Assembly: GCA_964432595.1 (NCBI GenBank)
Contig: CAYSOF010000008.1
Coordinates: forward strand, 1 to 64,000
DNA: 64,000 nucleotides
Direction of reading: 5' to 3'
Source: DASYLJ01 sp964432595
Lineage (GTDB): Bacteria; Desulfobacterota; Binatia; DP-6
The notes beneath the pieces are model-generated. The model was not told where the DNA came from. It made no database searches and worked only from the letters and a program-made list of their open reading frames with translations. The translations under genes and the position numbers were made by a program. This document shows, piece after piece, positions 1-8,865 of the stretch (the first letter of the stretch is position 1; every line of letters begins with the position of its first letter).

Positions 1-305
1 TCCAATTGCAGGAGGTGAGTTAACCGCAGCTACTTGGTAGCACGCGGGAGGAGGGTGTGGGGGGCTTGGGTGCCGTGCGAGGTCCACGCGCAGCCGGGTG
101 ATAGATACCCCGCCGCCCCGGCGCCGCGATCACCCACCACGCGGCGACGAACGCTGTGCGCCCTGCGATGCAACGCGCGGACCGAAATGTTCGGCGGAGC
201 GTTTCACTTGCGATGCGGTCGTCCGTTTGGTGACGCGTCGGGCGCGCAGATGGCGCGGTAGCACGCGCTTATGGGCGTGGCACGCGGGCTGCTTTCGGCG
301 CTGCG
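1..305. other. Leading region without a supported gene
   Basis: The first 23 bases read in frame 3 as the tail QLQEVS followed by TAA, which could be the C-terminus of a gene lying mostly outside the window; it is too short to identify. The rest holds only short overlapping frames without recognisable protein features. It contains three similar GCACGCG-centred words (about 40, 260 and 281), the last lying in a sigma-54-like element immediately before pilT. Nothing else is seen here. Confidence 0.5.
278..293 (+). promoter_or_regulatory. Sigma-54-like -24/-12 element before pilT
   Basis: TGGCAC, a 5-nt spacer and CTGCT match the RpoN consensus TGGCAC-N5-TTGCW with one mismatch in the -12 half. 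The expected +1 would fall near 304, only about two bases before the pilT ATG. If used, the transcript would be practically leaderless, which fits the lack of an obvious Shine-Dalgarno before this start. A chance match is quite possible. Confidence 0.3.
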
Positions 306-1403
306 ATGCCGACGATCGAAGCATTCCTGCGGGAGATGGTTGAGCGCGGCGGATCCGACCTCCATCTCACCACGAGTAGTCCGCCGATGATCCGGCTGCA
401 CGGGCACCTCACCGGGCTCGCGCATCCGCCGCTCAGCGGCACGGACACCAAGAACCTCTGCTACAGCCTCCTCACCGAGGCCCAGAAGAAGAAGTTCGAG
501 GAAGAGAACGAGCTCGACTTCTCGTTCGGCATCAAGGGGGTGAGCCGCTTCCGCGGCAACCTCTATCAGCAGAAGGGCGCCATCGGCGGCGCCTTCCGTA
601 CGATTCCCCACGAGACCCCACAGCTGCATCAGCTCGGCTTGCCACCTGCCGTGGCGGAGCTCACGAAGCTGCCGCGCGGCCTCGTCCTGGTCACAGGACC
701 GACCGGCTCCGGTAAGAGCACCACGCTCGCTGCGATGGTCGACAAGGTGAACCGCGAGCGCCACGACCACATCGTCTCGGTCGAGGACCCCATCGAGTTC
801 GTCCACGAGCACAAGAGCTGTCTCGTGAACCAACGCGAGGTCTTCTCCGACACGTCGAGCTTCGCGCAAGCGCTGAAACACGTGCTGCGCCAGGACCCCG
901 ACATCGTGCTCGTCGGCGAAATGCGCGACCTCGAGACCATCGAGTCGGCGCTGGTCGTCGCCGAGACCGGTCACTTGGTCTTCTCGACGCTGCACACGAA
1001 CTCCGCGGTGCAGACCATCAACCGTATCATCGACGTCTTCCCGCCCCACCAGCAGGCGCAGGTACGCGCGCAGCTGTCGCTGGTGCTGCAGGGCGTGATC
1101 TCGCAGCAGCTCCTCGTGCGCCGCGACGGCAAGGGCCGCTCGCTGGCCGCCGAGGTGATGATCCCGAATCCCGCCATCCGAAACCTCATCCGCGAGGAGA
1201 AGGTCCACCAGATCTACTCGCAGATGCAGGTCGGTCAGTCGAAGTTCGGCATGCAGACGATGAGCCAGGCGCTGGTGGCCCTGGTGCAGCGCAACCTCAT
1301 CTCGACGGAAGACGCGATCTCGCGTGCGACCGAGCCCGACGAGGTACGCAACATGCTCGGGCAGCCGCCGGCGCTCCGCGCCACCGGCACCAGCGCCCGC
1401 TGA
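306..1403 (+). CDS. pilT: Type IV pilus retraction ATPase PilT
   Basis: Hexameric cytoplasmic ATPase that powers pilus retraction and twitching motility at the base of the type IV pilus. The 365-aa product has the normal PilT length and begins with the family-typical N-terminus containing SDLHLTTSSPPMIR. Walker A is GPTGSGKST at about residue 131, the Asp box SVEDPIEFVH follows near 159, Walker B is DIVLVGEMRD near 199, and the His box GHLVFSTLHTNSA comes next. The ATG at 306 fits the family start, although no clear ribosome binding site precedes it. pilC follows after 11 nt, so the two are probably cotranscribed. PilB, the extension motor, is not in the window. Confidence 0.96.
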   Translation: MPTIEAFLREMVERGGSDLHLTTSSPPMIRLHGHLTGLAHPPLSGTDTKNLCYSLLTEAQKKKFEEENELDFSFGIKGVSRFRGNLYQQKGAIGGAFRTIPHETPQLHQLGLPPAVAELTKLPRGLVLVTGPTGSGKSTTLAAMVDKVNRERHDHIVSVEDPIEFVHEHKSCLVNQREVFSDTSSFAQALKHVLRQDPDIVLVGEMRDLETIESALVVAETGHLVFSTLHTNSAVQTINRIIDVFPPHQQAQVRAQLSLVLQGVISQQLLVRRDGKGRSLAAEVMIPNPAIRNLIREEKVHQIYSQMQVGQSKFGMQTMSQALVALVQRNLISTEDAISRATEPDEVRNMLGQPPALRATGTSAR

Positions 1404-1414
1404 AAGGACGGTTC

Positions 1415-2635
1415 ATGGCGGTCTACAAGTGGGCCGGTGTCTCCCCCAAGGGTGAGACCCTGAAGGGCGAGATGGAGGCGACGAGCCGCGAGGCCGTCAT
1501 CATCCGCCTGCGCACGCAGCGCATCCAGCCGATCCCGGCGCAGATCAAGGAGAAGGGGAAGGGTCTCGAGTACGAGATCAGGATCCCGAGCTTCGGCGCG
1601 GCGGTGAAGGGACGCGACATCGTCGTCTTCACGCGTCAGTTCGCAACGATGATCAACGCGGGTCTGCCGATCATGCAGTGCCTGCAGATTCTCGGCTCGC
1701 AGAGCGAGAACAAGACCTTCCGGAAGGTCATCAACGACATGAAAGACGACGTCGAGAGCGGCAGCACGCTCGCCGACGCCACGCGCAAGCATCCGACGGT
1801 CTTCACCGAGCTGTACACGAGCCTCGTCCAGGCCGGTGAGATCGGCGGTATTCTCGACACGATCCTCGTGCGCCTCGCGACCTACCTCGAGAAGGCCGCG
1901 CAGCTGAAGAGCAAGATCAAGGGCGCGATGATCTACCCGGCCTGCATCGTGGCCGCGGCGGTGCTCGTCACGATGGTGCTGCTGATCTGGGTCATCCCGG
2001 TGTTCGCCGAGGTGTTCGAGAGCTTCGGCGCCGAGCTGCCCGGACCGACACAGTTCGTGATCAACCTCTCGAACGCGGTGATCGCGTGGGCCTGGTACCT
2101 CGCCATGGTCCCCATCCTCGCCATCGCCGCGTTCAAGTTCACCGCCAAGACGGAGAAGGGCCGCTTCCAGATCGACCGCGCCTCGCTGACGATTCCTGTC
2201 TTCGGCGACCTGATCCGCAAGTCGGCCGTCGCGCGCTTCACGCGCACGCTGTCGACGCTGGTCTCGTCCGGCGTGCCGATCCTCGATGCGCTCAGCATCA
2301 CGGCCCGCACGGCAGGCAACAAGGTGCTCGAGAAGGCGCTCGTGGAAGCGCGCTCCAGCATCGCGAGCGGCCGCACGATCGCGGAGCCGCTCACGGAGAG
2401 CAAGGTCTTCCCGCCGATGGTCTGTCAGATGATCGCCGTCGGTGAGACCACGGGCGCGCTCGACGCCATGCTGAACAAGATCGCCGACTTCTACGACGAC
2501 GAGGTCGACAACACGGTGGCGAACCTCATGTCGCTGCTCGAGCCCGCCGTCATCATGTTCCTCGGCGTGGTCATCGGCGGCCTCGTCGTGTCGATGTACC
2601 TGCCCATCTTCAAGCTGGGTGCGGCGGTCGGATGA
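1415..2635 (+). CDS. pilC: Type IV pilus inner-membrane platform protein PilC
   Basis: Polytopic inner-membrane platform on which the PilB and PilT motors act. The 406-aa protein contains two T2SSF (GspF) domains, about residues 70-193 and 274-396, each with the expected TRQFATMINAGLP-like / TRTLSTLVSSGVP opening. Hydrophobic segments occur near 170-195, 220-242 and 375-398, the canonical three-helix topology. It starts 11 nt after pilT with an AAGGAC ribosome-binding-like sequence. About 230 nt separate it from pilA, which has its own promoter. Confidence 0.96.
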   Translation: MAVYKWAGVSPKGETLKGEMEATSREAVIIRLRTQRIQPIPAQIKEKGKGLEYEIRIPSFGAAVKGRDIVVFTRQFATMINAGLPIMQCLQILGSQSENKTFRKVINDMKDDVESGSTLADATRKHPTVFTELYTSLVQAGEIGGILDTILVRLATYLEKAAQLKSKIKGAMIYPACIVAAAVLVTMVLLIWVIPVFAEVFESFGAELPGPTQFVINLSNAVIAWAWYLAMVPILAIAAFKFTAKTEKGRFQIDRASLTIPVFGDLIRKSAVARFTRTLSTLVSSGVPILDALSITARTAGNKVLEKALVEARSSIASGRTIAEPLTESKVFPPMVCQMIAVGETTGALDAMLNKIADFYDDEVDNTVANLMSLLEPAVIMFLGVVIGGLVVSMYLPIFKLGAAVG

Positions 2636-2775
2636 GCCGGTCGAGCAACACAATGCCGACGGCCGTCATTTTCCTGCCGAGCGATGCACGTCGCCCCGCA
2701 CGGCGGGTGCGCGGCACGCTCGCGGAAACCGTTGGTGCGCAAAGGGTCGCGAGCACTCTCTTCCGGGGTCGCTGG

Positions 2776-2791
2776 TGGCACCTCGCTTGCT
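2776..2791 (+). promoter_or_regulatory. Consensus sigma-54 promoter of pilA
   Basis: TGGCAC (2776-2781), a 5-nt spacer, and TTGCT (2787-2791) match the RpoN -24/-12 consensus exactly. Transcription would begin near 2802, giving a roughly 67-nt leader to the pilA ATG. In other bacteria pilA is activated at such promoters by the PilS/PilR two-component system; those genes are not seen in this window. Confidence 0.88.
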
Positions 2792-2868
2792 TCGAGTTCA
2801 ACAGCGCCGGGACGGCGGTTCCGAACGACAGATCGGGACAGAACAACAATCGAACGGAGGACAGAGAA

Positions 2869-3267
2869 ATGCGTAAGGGGAACAAGGTGAAGCGGAAGAA
2901 GTCGAAGGGTTTCACGCTGATCGAGCTCCTGGTCGTGGTCGCCATCATCGGCATCCTCGCCGCGATCGCGATCCCGCAGTTTGCGGCGTACCGCGAGCGT
3001 GGCTTCCGCGCCCGGGTGTCGTCGGACGTGCGGAGCGCGGCGACTGCTCAGGAGGCGGCGTTCGTCGACACGAACACCTACGCGACCTGCGCCGACTCGG
3101 CGTGCGTGACCGCGCTTCCGGGCTTCACGCTGTCGGATGACGTGACGCTCAGCTGCACGGGCACGGACACGTCGTTCACCTGCGACGCCAGCTCGGCGAA
3201 GGCGCCCGGCTACGAGTGCACCTGGGACAGCGCCGGCACGCCGAACCTGACCTGCGTCACGTCCTGA
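2869..3267 (+). CDS. pilA: Major type IV pilin PilA (prepilin)
   Basis: Structural subunit of the pilus fibre. I start it at ATG 2869, behind a GGAGG at 2856-2860; the same frame is open further upstream but without pilin features. The 132-aa prepilin has a 14-residue basic leader ending KSKG, then F+1TLIE with the essential Glu at +5, and the hydrophobic alpha-1 helix VVVAIIGILAAIAIPQF. The mature form is about 118 aa. Six cysteines (CADSAC and four in the C-terminal half) probably form disulfides, including a D-loop-like closure. It is transcribed from the sigma-54 promoter and followed by a strong hairpin, so it is likely monocistronic. Confidence 0.95.
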   Translation: MRKGNKVKRKKSKGFTLIELLVVVAIIGILAAIAIPQFAAYRERGFRARVSSDVRSAATAQEAAFVDTNTYATCADSACVTALPGFTLSDDVTLSCTGTDTSFTCDASSAKAPGYECTWDSAGTPNLTCVTS

Positions 3268-3294
3268 TCCAGGCGTGATGATCTGATCGCAACG

Positions 3295-3327
3295 GCGGGG
3301 GATGGACCCAGGTCCATCCCCCGCTTT
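3295..3327 (+). terminator. Rho-independent-type terminator after pilA
   Basis: A perfect 14-bp inverted repeat (3295-3308 with 3311-3324) is followed by TTT. The two central bases plus one opened pair make a 4-nt loop. It lies 28 nt after the pilA stop codon and 34 nt before pilD, separating the abundant pilin transcript from downstream genes. Confidence 0.8.
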
Positions 3328-3360
3328 GCGTTCATGCGCCGCGTTTGACCGGCCGATGGA

Positions 3361-4227
3361 GTGTCGATACCCGTGCAAGCCATCCTGTCGAGCATGCTGA
3401 CACTGTCCCTGGCCTTCGCGTTCTTCGTGGGGGCGTGCGTGGGCAGCTTCCTCAACGTCTGCATCTACCGCATCCCCGAGGACGAGTCCGTCGTCACGCC
3501 GCGCTCGCGGTGTCCGGGCTGCGGTACGACGATCGCCTGGTACGACAACGTCCCGATCCTCTCGTGGATGCTGCTGCGCGCCCGCTGCCGGACGTGCGGA
3601 ACGTCGATCGCCGCACGCTACCCGCTCGTGGAAGCCCTCACGGGCGCCCTCGCCGTGCTGGCGCTCGTCCACTTCGGCCCGACGCCGATGGCGCTGATCG
3701 CCTTCGCGTTCACGGCGGCGCTCCTGCTGATCACGTTCGTCGACCTCGATCACCTGTTCATCCCGGACGAGGTCAGCCTGCCCGGCATCCTGATCGGGCT
3801 GGCGCTGTCGATGCTGCCCGGCGGCATCGGGATCGCCAACGCGGTGGGCGGCGTCGTGCTTGGCGGCGGCATCCTCTGGGCGGTCGCGTGGACGTACGAG
3901 CGCACGACGGGCACCGAGGGCATGGGCTTCGGCGACGTGAAGCTGCTCGCGATGATCGGCGCGTTCCTCGGCTGGCAGTCGATCCCGGCGATCCTCGTGG
4001 TGGCGTCCCTGTCCGGATCGCTGGCCGGGATTCTCGCCATCTTCACCGCGCGCGGGCGGGCGACCGCCCGCCGGGTCGTCCGGCAGCTCGGCCTGCGTGC
4101 GCTGGCAACGCATCTCCGGCGCGCCGCCCGCACGACGGCCATCCCGTTCGGCCCGTTCCTGGCCCTCGGCGCGGTGGTCGCGCTGTACGTGCCCGAGATC
4201 ACGCTGCCCTGGACGTTCCTGCCCTGA
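3361..4227 (+). CDS. pilD: Prepilin peptidase / N-methyltransferase PilD
   Basis: Bifunctional inner-membrane aspartic protease (A24 family) that cleaves prepilin leaders and N-methylates the new N-terminus. The product is 288 aa from GTG 3361; an internal ATG at 3394 (MLTLSL) is an alternative. It has SFLNVCIYRIP (29-39), the cytosolic zinc motif of paired cysteines C51/C54 and C76/C79, and both catalytic-aspartate regions, VDLDHLFIPD (127-136) and GFGDVKL (189-195, D192). Several hydrophobic helices follow. Its substrates in this window are PilA and the minor pilins at 7.5-9.9 kb. Confidence 0.95.
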   Translation: MSIPVQAILSSMLTLSLAFAFFVGACVGSFLNVCIYRIPEDESVVTPRSRCPGCGTTIAWYDNVPILSWMLLRARCRTCGTSIAARYPLVEALTGALAVLALVHFGPTPMALIAFAFTAALLLITFVDLDHLFIPDEVSLPGILIGLALSMLPGGIGIANAVGGVVLGGGILWAVAWTYERTTGTEGMGFGDVKLLAMIGAFLGWQSIPAILVVASLSGSLAGILAIFTARGRATARRVVRQLGLRALATHLRRAARTTAIPFGPFLALGAVVALYVPEITLPWTFLP

Positions 4228-4266
4228 CGCTCATGTCCGGGCGGATATCGCCCGAGATCCGCCTCG

Positions 4267-7200
4267 GTGACGCAATCAGCGAGATCGACGGCCCCGAGCC
4301 CGGAGCGCGAGCCCGGTCGTCCGTTGCCCGAGGCACGCCGCGACGGTCCCGTGCCGGTCGCCACGATGGCGGCCCTGCTGTTCGCCTCCGGGACCTGCGC
4401 GCTCGTCTACCAGATCGCCTGGCTGCGCGAGATGCGGCTCGTGTTCGGCGCCAGCACCGCGGCATCCGCCGCCGTCCTCGCCATCTTCATGGGGGGGCTC
4501 GGCGTCGGCGGATTGCTCATCGGCCGTCGCGTCGACCGCCATCCGCGCCCGCTCGTCCTCTACGCGCAGCTCGAGCTGCTGATCGCGCTCGCCGCCGCGG
4601 CGACGCCGAGCCTCGTGTGGATCGTCCGTCAGGCCTACATCGGCGTCGGCGGCTCGGTCACGCTCGGCGTCGGCGGCGCGACCGTCGTCCGCCTGCTGCT
4701 GACGGCGCTCGTCCTCTGCCTGCCGACCGTGCTGATGGGGGGCACGCTTCCTGCCGCCGCGCGCGCCGTCGAGAGCGACGACGATCCGCGCCGGCGACGC
4801 CTCGGCCTGCTCTACGGCGCGAACACGCTCGGCGCGGTGACGGGCGCGCTGCTCGCGACCTTCCTCCTCCTCGAGATCTTCGGCACCCATCGCACGCTGT
4901 GGGCCGCGTGCCTGGTGAACGCGCTCGTGGGGATCGTCGCGCGAAAGCGCGCGCGCGAGCAGACGCTACGCGACGGCGACGCGCCGGCGCCGGCGGCTAC
5001 GGACGCGGCCGTCGCGCAGGCGCCCGCGTGGTTCGTGCTCACGGCGGCGGCGATCGTCGGCTTCGCGTTCCTGAGCATGGAGCTCGTCTGGTACCGCATG
5101 CTCGGCCCGCTGCTCGGCGGCTCGTCGTTCACGTTCGGGCTGATCCTCGCCGTGGCGCTGTCCGGGATCGGGCTCGGTGGCGCGGCGTACGCCCTGCTCG
5201 GCGAGCGGCGGCGGCCGACCCTCGCCGGCTTCGCGCTCACGTGCGCGCTCGAAGCGCTCTGCCTCACGATCCCGTACGCCCTCGGCGACGACCTCGCGAT
5301 CCTCGCCATCGCGTTGCGCTCGCTGGCGAGCTTCGGCTTCGCCGGCCTGGTGACCGGTTGGACGATCGTGACGGCGATCGTGGTCTTCCCGGCGGCGTTC
5401 ATCGCGGGCCTCCAGTTCCCGTTGCTGATCGGCCTGCTCGGCGGCGGCGCGCATCGCGTGGGCGACGACGTCGGCCGCGCGTATGCCTGGAACACGCTCG
5501 GCGCCATCACCGGAGCGCTCGCGGGCGGCTTCGGCCTGCTGCCGCTACTGTCCGCGACCGGCACGTGGCAGGCGGTGGCGCTCCTCCTCGTGATCCTCGG
5601 CATCGCGGCGATGCTCGTCGCACGCGACGCCGCGCGGCCGGCGATGCTCGGCGCCGCGGCGGCGACCGTCGTGCTCCTCGTCGCCAGCACGGGGCCGACG
5701 GCGGCGTGGCGACATAGCCCCATCGGCGCAGGCCGCGTGCAGCTGTCACACCTCGACCCGAACGCCGTTCATGCGTGGGCGAACGGCCGGCGCGGCGCGA
5801 TCGCGTGGTCGGCCGACGGGGTCGAGAGCAGCATCGCGATCGACCGCACCGACGGCGGCGTCGCGGTCCTGGCCAACGGCAAGAGCGACAGCAGCGCCCG
5901 CGAGGACGCGGGCACCACCGTGATGGTCGGCATGATCGGCGCGATCCTGCATCCGGCGCCGGCGAAGGCCCTCGTGATCGGGCTCGGGACGGGCACGACG
6001 GCCGGATGGCTCGGTCGCGTTCCCGGCATCGAGCGCGTCGACGTCGTCGAGCTGGAGGCCGCGGTGCTCGAGGCGGCGCGCGCGTCGGCCGCGGTGAACC
6101 ACGACGTCCTCGCGAACGCGCGCGTGCACGTGGTGCTCGGCGACGCGCGCGAGGTCCTGCTGACGTCGCGCGAGCGCTACGACCTCATCTCGTCCGAGCC
6201 GTCGAACCCCTACCGCGCCGGCGTGGCGAGCCTCTTCACGGTCGAGGCGTACCGCGCCGCGGCCGACCGGCTCGCGACCGGCGGCATCTTCCTCCAGTGG
6301 CTGCAGGCGTACGAGGTCGACGCCGAGACCGTTCGCACGGTGTACGCGACACTCGCTGCGGTGTTCCCGCACGTCGAGACGTGGACCACGCGCAGCGGCG
6401 ACCTGGTGCTCGCCGCGTCGGCGACGCCCATCCCGTGGGACGTGCCCGCGCTGCGCGAGCGTCTCTCGCAGGAGCCGTATCGCAGCGCGCTGTCGGCGGC
6501 GTGGCGTGCGACCAGCCTGGAGGGCCTGCTCGCCCAGTACGTCGCCGGCCCGGACGTCGCGCGGACGGTCGCCGCGGCGGAGGGCACGCGCCTCAACACC
6601 GACGATCGCACGCTGATCGAGTTCGGCTTCGCGCGCTCGGTCGGCCGCAAGAACCTGTTCGGCATCGACGACATCCGCGACGTCGCACGCCGGCTCGGCG
6701 ACACGCGTCCCGCGCTCACGAACGGCGCGGTCGACTGGGACGACGTCGAGGACCAGCGCATCGCGCAGCTGACGGCCGAGGGCGCCACCCCCACGAGCGC
6801 GGACGACATGCCGCGCGAGCGACGAGTGCGCGCCGCGGCCCAGGGAGCGTTCCTGCAGGGCCGCTGGGCGGCTGCCCTGGGGCAGTGGCGCACCCAGCCG
6901 AAGGAGCCGACGAGCCCGGTCGAGACGCTGATCGTCGCCGGCGGGCTCGCCGACGGCGGCGACGAGGCCGCGCTCGCCCATCTCGCGACGCTGCATCCGG
7001 CCGAAGCCGACGTCGTGACCGCGTTGCTCCGCGTCCGCCAGCAGCGCCAACCGGAGGCGGCGGCCGCGCTGGAGCGTGCGCTGACACGCTACCAGACCGA
7101 TCCGTGGCCGATCACGGCGGTGATGCGGCGCGGGCTCGACCTCGTGCCCGACGTCGGCGACCGCGCGCGGTTCCAGGGCGTGCTGGCGACGCCGTTCGCC

Positions 7201-7446
7201 GTGTCGATGCTGGATGCGACGCGGCTGCACGTCGCGCGCCGCCTGGCCGGGATCGGCCCCGCGTGCGTCGACGTGTTCGCGGCGTCCGAGCCGAATCCGC
7301 CGTGGTCGCACGACGTGCTGCTGCAGCGCGCGCACTGCTACGAGGCGCACGGCCACCCGCTCGCGGCGCGCGCGCTCGACGACCTGGACAGGTACCTGCG
7401 GGCCGAGCCCCTGCCCTTCGCCGAGGGCCTGCTCCCCGCGAGTTGA
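4267..7446 (+). CDS. Membrane protein fused to a spermidine-synthase-like domain
   Basis: This 1059-aa protein starts at GTG 4267, with ATG 4366 (MAALLFASG) as an alternative. Residues about 30-480 are strongly hydrophobic, MFS/fused-spermidine-synthase-like membrane helices. Residues about 490-760 resemble the polyamine aminopropyltransferase fold, with the nucleotide-binding loop ALVIGLGTGTTAGWL near 567, DVVELEAAVL and YDLISSEPSNPYRAG. The last 250 residues look helical, possibly TPR-like. Related fused proteins are widespread but poorly characterised, and aminopropyl transfer should not be assumed. It sits between pilD (39-nt gap) and the minor-pilin operon on the same strand, so a surface or pilus-related role is possible but unproven. 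Confidence 0.8.
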   Translation: MTQSARSTAPSPEREPGRPLPEARRDGPVPVATMAALLFASGTCALVYQIAWLREMRLVFGASTAASAAVLAIFMGGLGVGGLLIGRRVDRHPRPLVLYAQLELLIALAAAATPSLVWIVRQAYIGVGGSVTLGVGGATVVRLLLTALVLCLPTVLMGGTLPAAARAVESDDDPRRRRLGLLYGANTLGAVTGALLATFLLLEIFGTHRTLWAACLVNALVGIVARKRAREQTLRDGDAPAPAATDAAVAQAPAWFVLTAAAIVGFAFLSMELVWYRMLGPLLGGSSFTFGLILAVALSGIGLGGAAYALLGERRRPTLAGFALTCALEALCLTIPYALGDDLAILAIALRSLASFGFAGLVTGWTIVTAIVVFPAAFIAGLQFPLLIGLLGGGAHRVGDDVGRAYAWNTLGAITGALAGGFGLLPLLSATGTWQAVALLLVILGIAAMLVARDAARPAMLGAAAATVVLLVASTGPTAAWRHSPIGAGRVQLSHLDPNAVHAWANGRRGAIAWSADGVESSIAIDRTDGGVAVLANGKSDSSAREDAGTTVMVGMIGAILHPAPAKALVIGLGTGTTAGWLGRVPGIERVDVVELEAAVLEAARASAAVNHDVLANARVHVVLGDAREVLLTSRERYDLISSEPSNPYRAGVASLFTVEAYRAAADRLATGGIFLQWLQAYEVDAETVRTVYATLAAVFPHVETWTTRSGDLVLAASATPIPWDVPALRERLSQEPYRSALSAAWRATSLEGLLAQYVAGPDVARTVAAAEGTRLNTDDRTLIEFGFARSVGRKNLFGIDDIRDVARRLGDTRPALTNGAVDWDDVEDQRIAQLTAEGATPTSADDMPRERRVRAAAQGAFLQGRWAAALGQWRTQPKEPTSPVETLIVAGGLADGGDEAALAHLATLHPAEADVVTALLRVRQQRQPEAAAALERALTRYQTDPWPITAVMRRGLDLVPDVGDRARFQGVLATPFAVSMLDATRLHVARRLAGIGPACVDVFAASEPNPPWSHDVLLQRAHCYEAHGHPLAARALDDLDRYLRAEPLPFAEGLLPAS

Positions 7447-7460
7447 GCCGGCGTAGTCCT

Positions 7461-7477
7461 GCGCCAGCGATTGGCGC
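7461..7477 (+). terminator. Possible hairpin after the spermidine-synthase-like gene
   Basis: GCGCCA pairs with TGGCGC across a 5-nt loop, in the 107-nt gap before the minor pilins. There is no T-tract, so termination is uncertain. Confidence 0.25.
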
Positions 7478-7553
7478 GGCTCGCCGCAGCGGCTAGCGTT
7501 CCGCCGTCGCGCGCACCGTCCCGCCCCGGCGGCGTGCCTCGACGGAGGGACGC

Positions 7554-7982
7554 ATGGGGCTGGTCCGGTCCACGGGCTTCACGGCAGTGGAGCTGGCGGC
7601 ATGCATGGCGTTGTTCGCCATCGTCGTCGGCGGGAGCGTGGCGCAGCTGTCGCCGCTCATCGCGAGCGTGCGATTGTCGGGGGCGGCGCATCGGCTCGCG
7701 GCCGGGCTGCGGCAGGCACGCGGCCGCGCGCTCGAGCGCAACCTGCGCATCGAGATCCGCTTCGACGCCGCTCGACGCGCCTGGGACGTCCGCGAGTTCG
7801 GCGGCCTGGCGCTCGAGTCGCAGGCGCTGCCCGACGGCGTCACGTTCGCGGGACTCCCTGCCGGCGACCGCGTGCGCTTCTCCACCATCGGCACCGCCGA
7901 CAACGCGACGATCACGCTCGCCGCGGGATCGGGATCCCGACGCGTCGTCGTCAACCAGCGCGGCCGGGTGCGGGTACAATGA
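7554..7982 (+). CDS. FimT/GspH-like minor pseudopilin
   Basis: The 142-aa minor pilin has a short leader ending G8 before F9TAVE, with Glu at +5 of the mature protein, then the hydrophobic helix LAACMALFAIVVGG. The downstream LRQARGRALERN and beta-rich tail are typical of the FimT/GspH group, thought to prime pilus assembly or bind DNA at the tip. ATG 7554 is preceded by GGAGG. It is the first of four genes joined by 4-nt overlaps, so translation is probably coupled. It should be processed by the PilD encoded at 3361. Confidence 0.88.
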   Translation: MGLVRSTGFTAVELAACMALFAIVVGGSVAQLSPLIASVRLSGAAHRLAAGLRQARGRALERNLRIEIRFDAARRAWDVREFGGLALESQALPDGVTFAGLPAGDRVRFSTIGTADNATITLAAGSGSRRVVVNQRGRVRVQ

Positions 7983-8302
7983 GCGCGCAGCGGGGCAGCT
8001 CCGTCGTCGAGGCGCTCGTCGCGCTCGCGCTGGCCGGCATCGCCATGGCCGGACTCGCCGGCACCGCCGCCGGCGCCGTCCAGCAGCTGCGCCTGGCGCG
8101 CGCGCGCGACGTCGCGGTGGGGCTCGCCGGCTCGCGCCTCGAAACGCTGCGCGCAGGCCCGCGGTCCGACGGCACCGACGTCGTGGGGCCGTTCGTGCGC
8201 CGCTGGTGGGCCGACGACGGCCGCGGCGAGGCGGACCTGGTCGACGTCGAGGTCGCGTGGGGCACGCGCGTCGTGCGCCTGTCGTCGGAGGTGTCGCCGT
8301 GA
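7979..8302 (+). CDS. PilV/GspI-like minor pilin
   Basis: This 107-aa product starts in the ATGA overlap with the FimT-like gene. The leader MSAQRG precedes S+1SVVE, again with Glu at +5, followed by an Ala/Leu-rich helix. The remainder contains SRLETLRAGPRSDG, common in PilV-type proteins. The open frame extends upstream but without pilin features, so the ATG at 7979 is preferred. Position and size suggest a PilV-type minor pilin; sequence alone does not secure the subfamily. Confidence 0.85.
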   Translation: MSAQRGSSVVEALVALALAGIAMAGLAGTAAGAVQQLRLARARDVAVGLAGSRLETLRAGPRSDGTDVVGPFVRRWWADDGRGEADLVDVEVAWGTRVVRLSSEVSP

Positions 8303-8865
8303 GCCGCGGATACACGCTGGTCGAGCTCCTCGTCGGGCTGGCGCTCGGCCTGGTCGCGCTCGGCGTCCTCGCGGGCGCGTTCGCGGCGGGCGCGCGGCTC
8401 CTCGTCGTCTCGGGCGCGCGCGTCGAAGCGACCGACGCCGTCGTGATCGCGGCCGAGTCGTTCCAGTTCGACGTCCGCCGCGCGGGCTGGGACCCGGCCG
8501 GTGTCGCGGTCGAGCCGCTGGTCGTCGCGCGGGCGGATCGGCTGACGCTGCACGCCGATCTCGACGGCGACGGCGTCGTCGACCCGGGCTCGGAAGAAGT
8601 GACGTCGTACGTCTGCAGCGGCGGGCCGCCGCGGCTGTCGCGCATCATCGGCGCGCAGTCGATGCCGGTCGCCGGCGACGTCTCGTCGTGCGCGCTGCGC
8701 TATGCCGACGCCGACGGGACGCCGCTCCTGCCGGGCCCGGGCGGCCTGTCGGCGAGCCAGCGCGTCGCCGTCCGCCGGGTGACGCTCGATCTCGGCGTCC
8801 GGCCGGCGGCGATCGCCGCGCCCGCCACGCGCTCGACCACGGTCGCGCTCCGGAGCGTCCCGTGA
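8299..8865 (+). CDS. PilW/GspJ-like minor pilin
   Basis: A GTG start at 8299 overlaps the preceding stop (GTGA) and gives a 188-aa prepilin. Its leader is only four residues, MSRG, followed by Y+1TLVELLVGLALG with Glu at +5. The body has FQFDVRRAGWDP, typical of PilW-type minor pilins, and a pair of cysteines (VCSGG and SCALRY). The longer frame beginning upstream is a shadow of the two previous genes. Fourth-gene overlap at 8862-8865 continues the coupling. Confidence 0.87.
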   Translation: MSRGYTLVELLVGLALGLVALGVLAGAFAAGARLLVVSGARVEATDAVVIAAESFQFDVRRAGWDPAGVAVEPLVVARADRLTLHADLDGDGVVDPGSEEVTSYVCSGGPPRLSRIIGAQSMPVAGDVSSCALRYADADGTPLLPGPGGLSASQRVAVRRVTLDLGVRPAAIAAPATRSTTVALRSVP

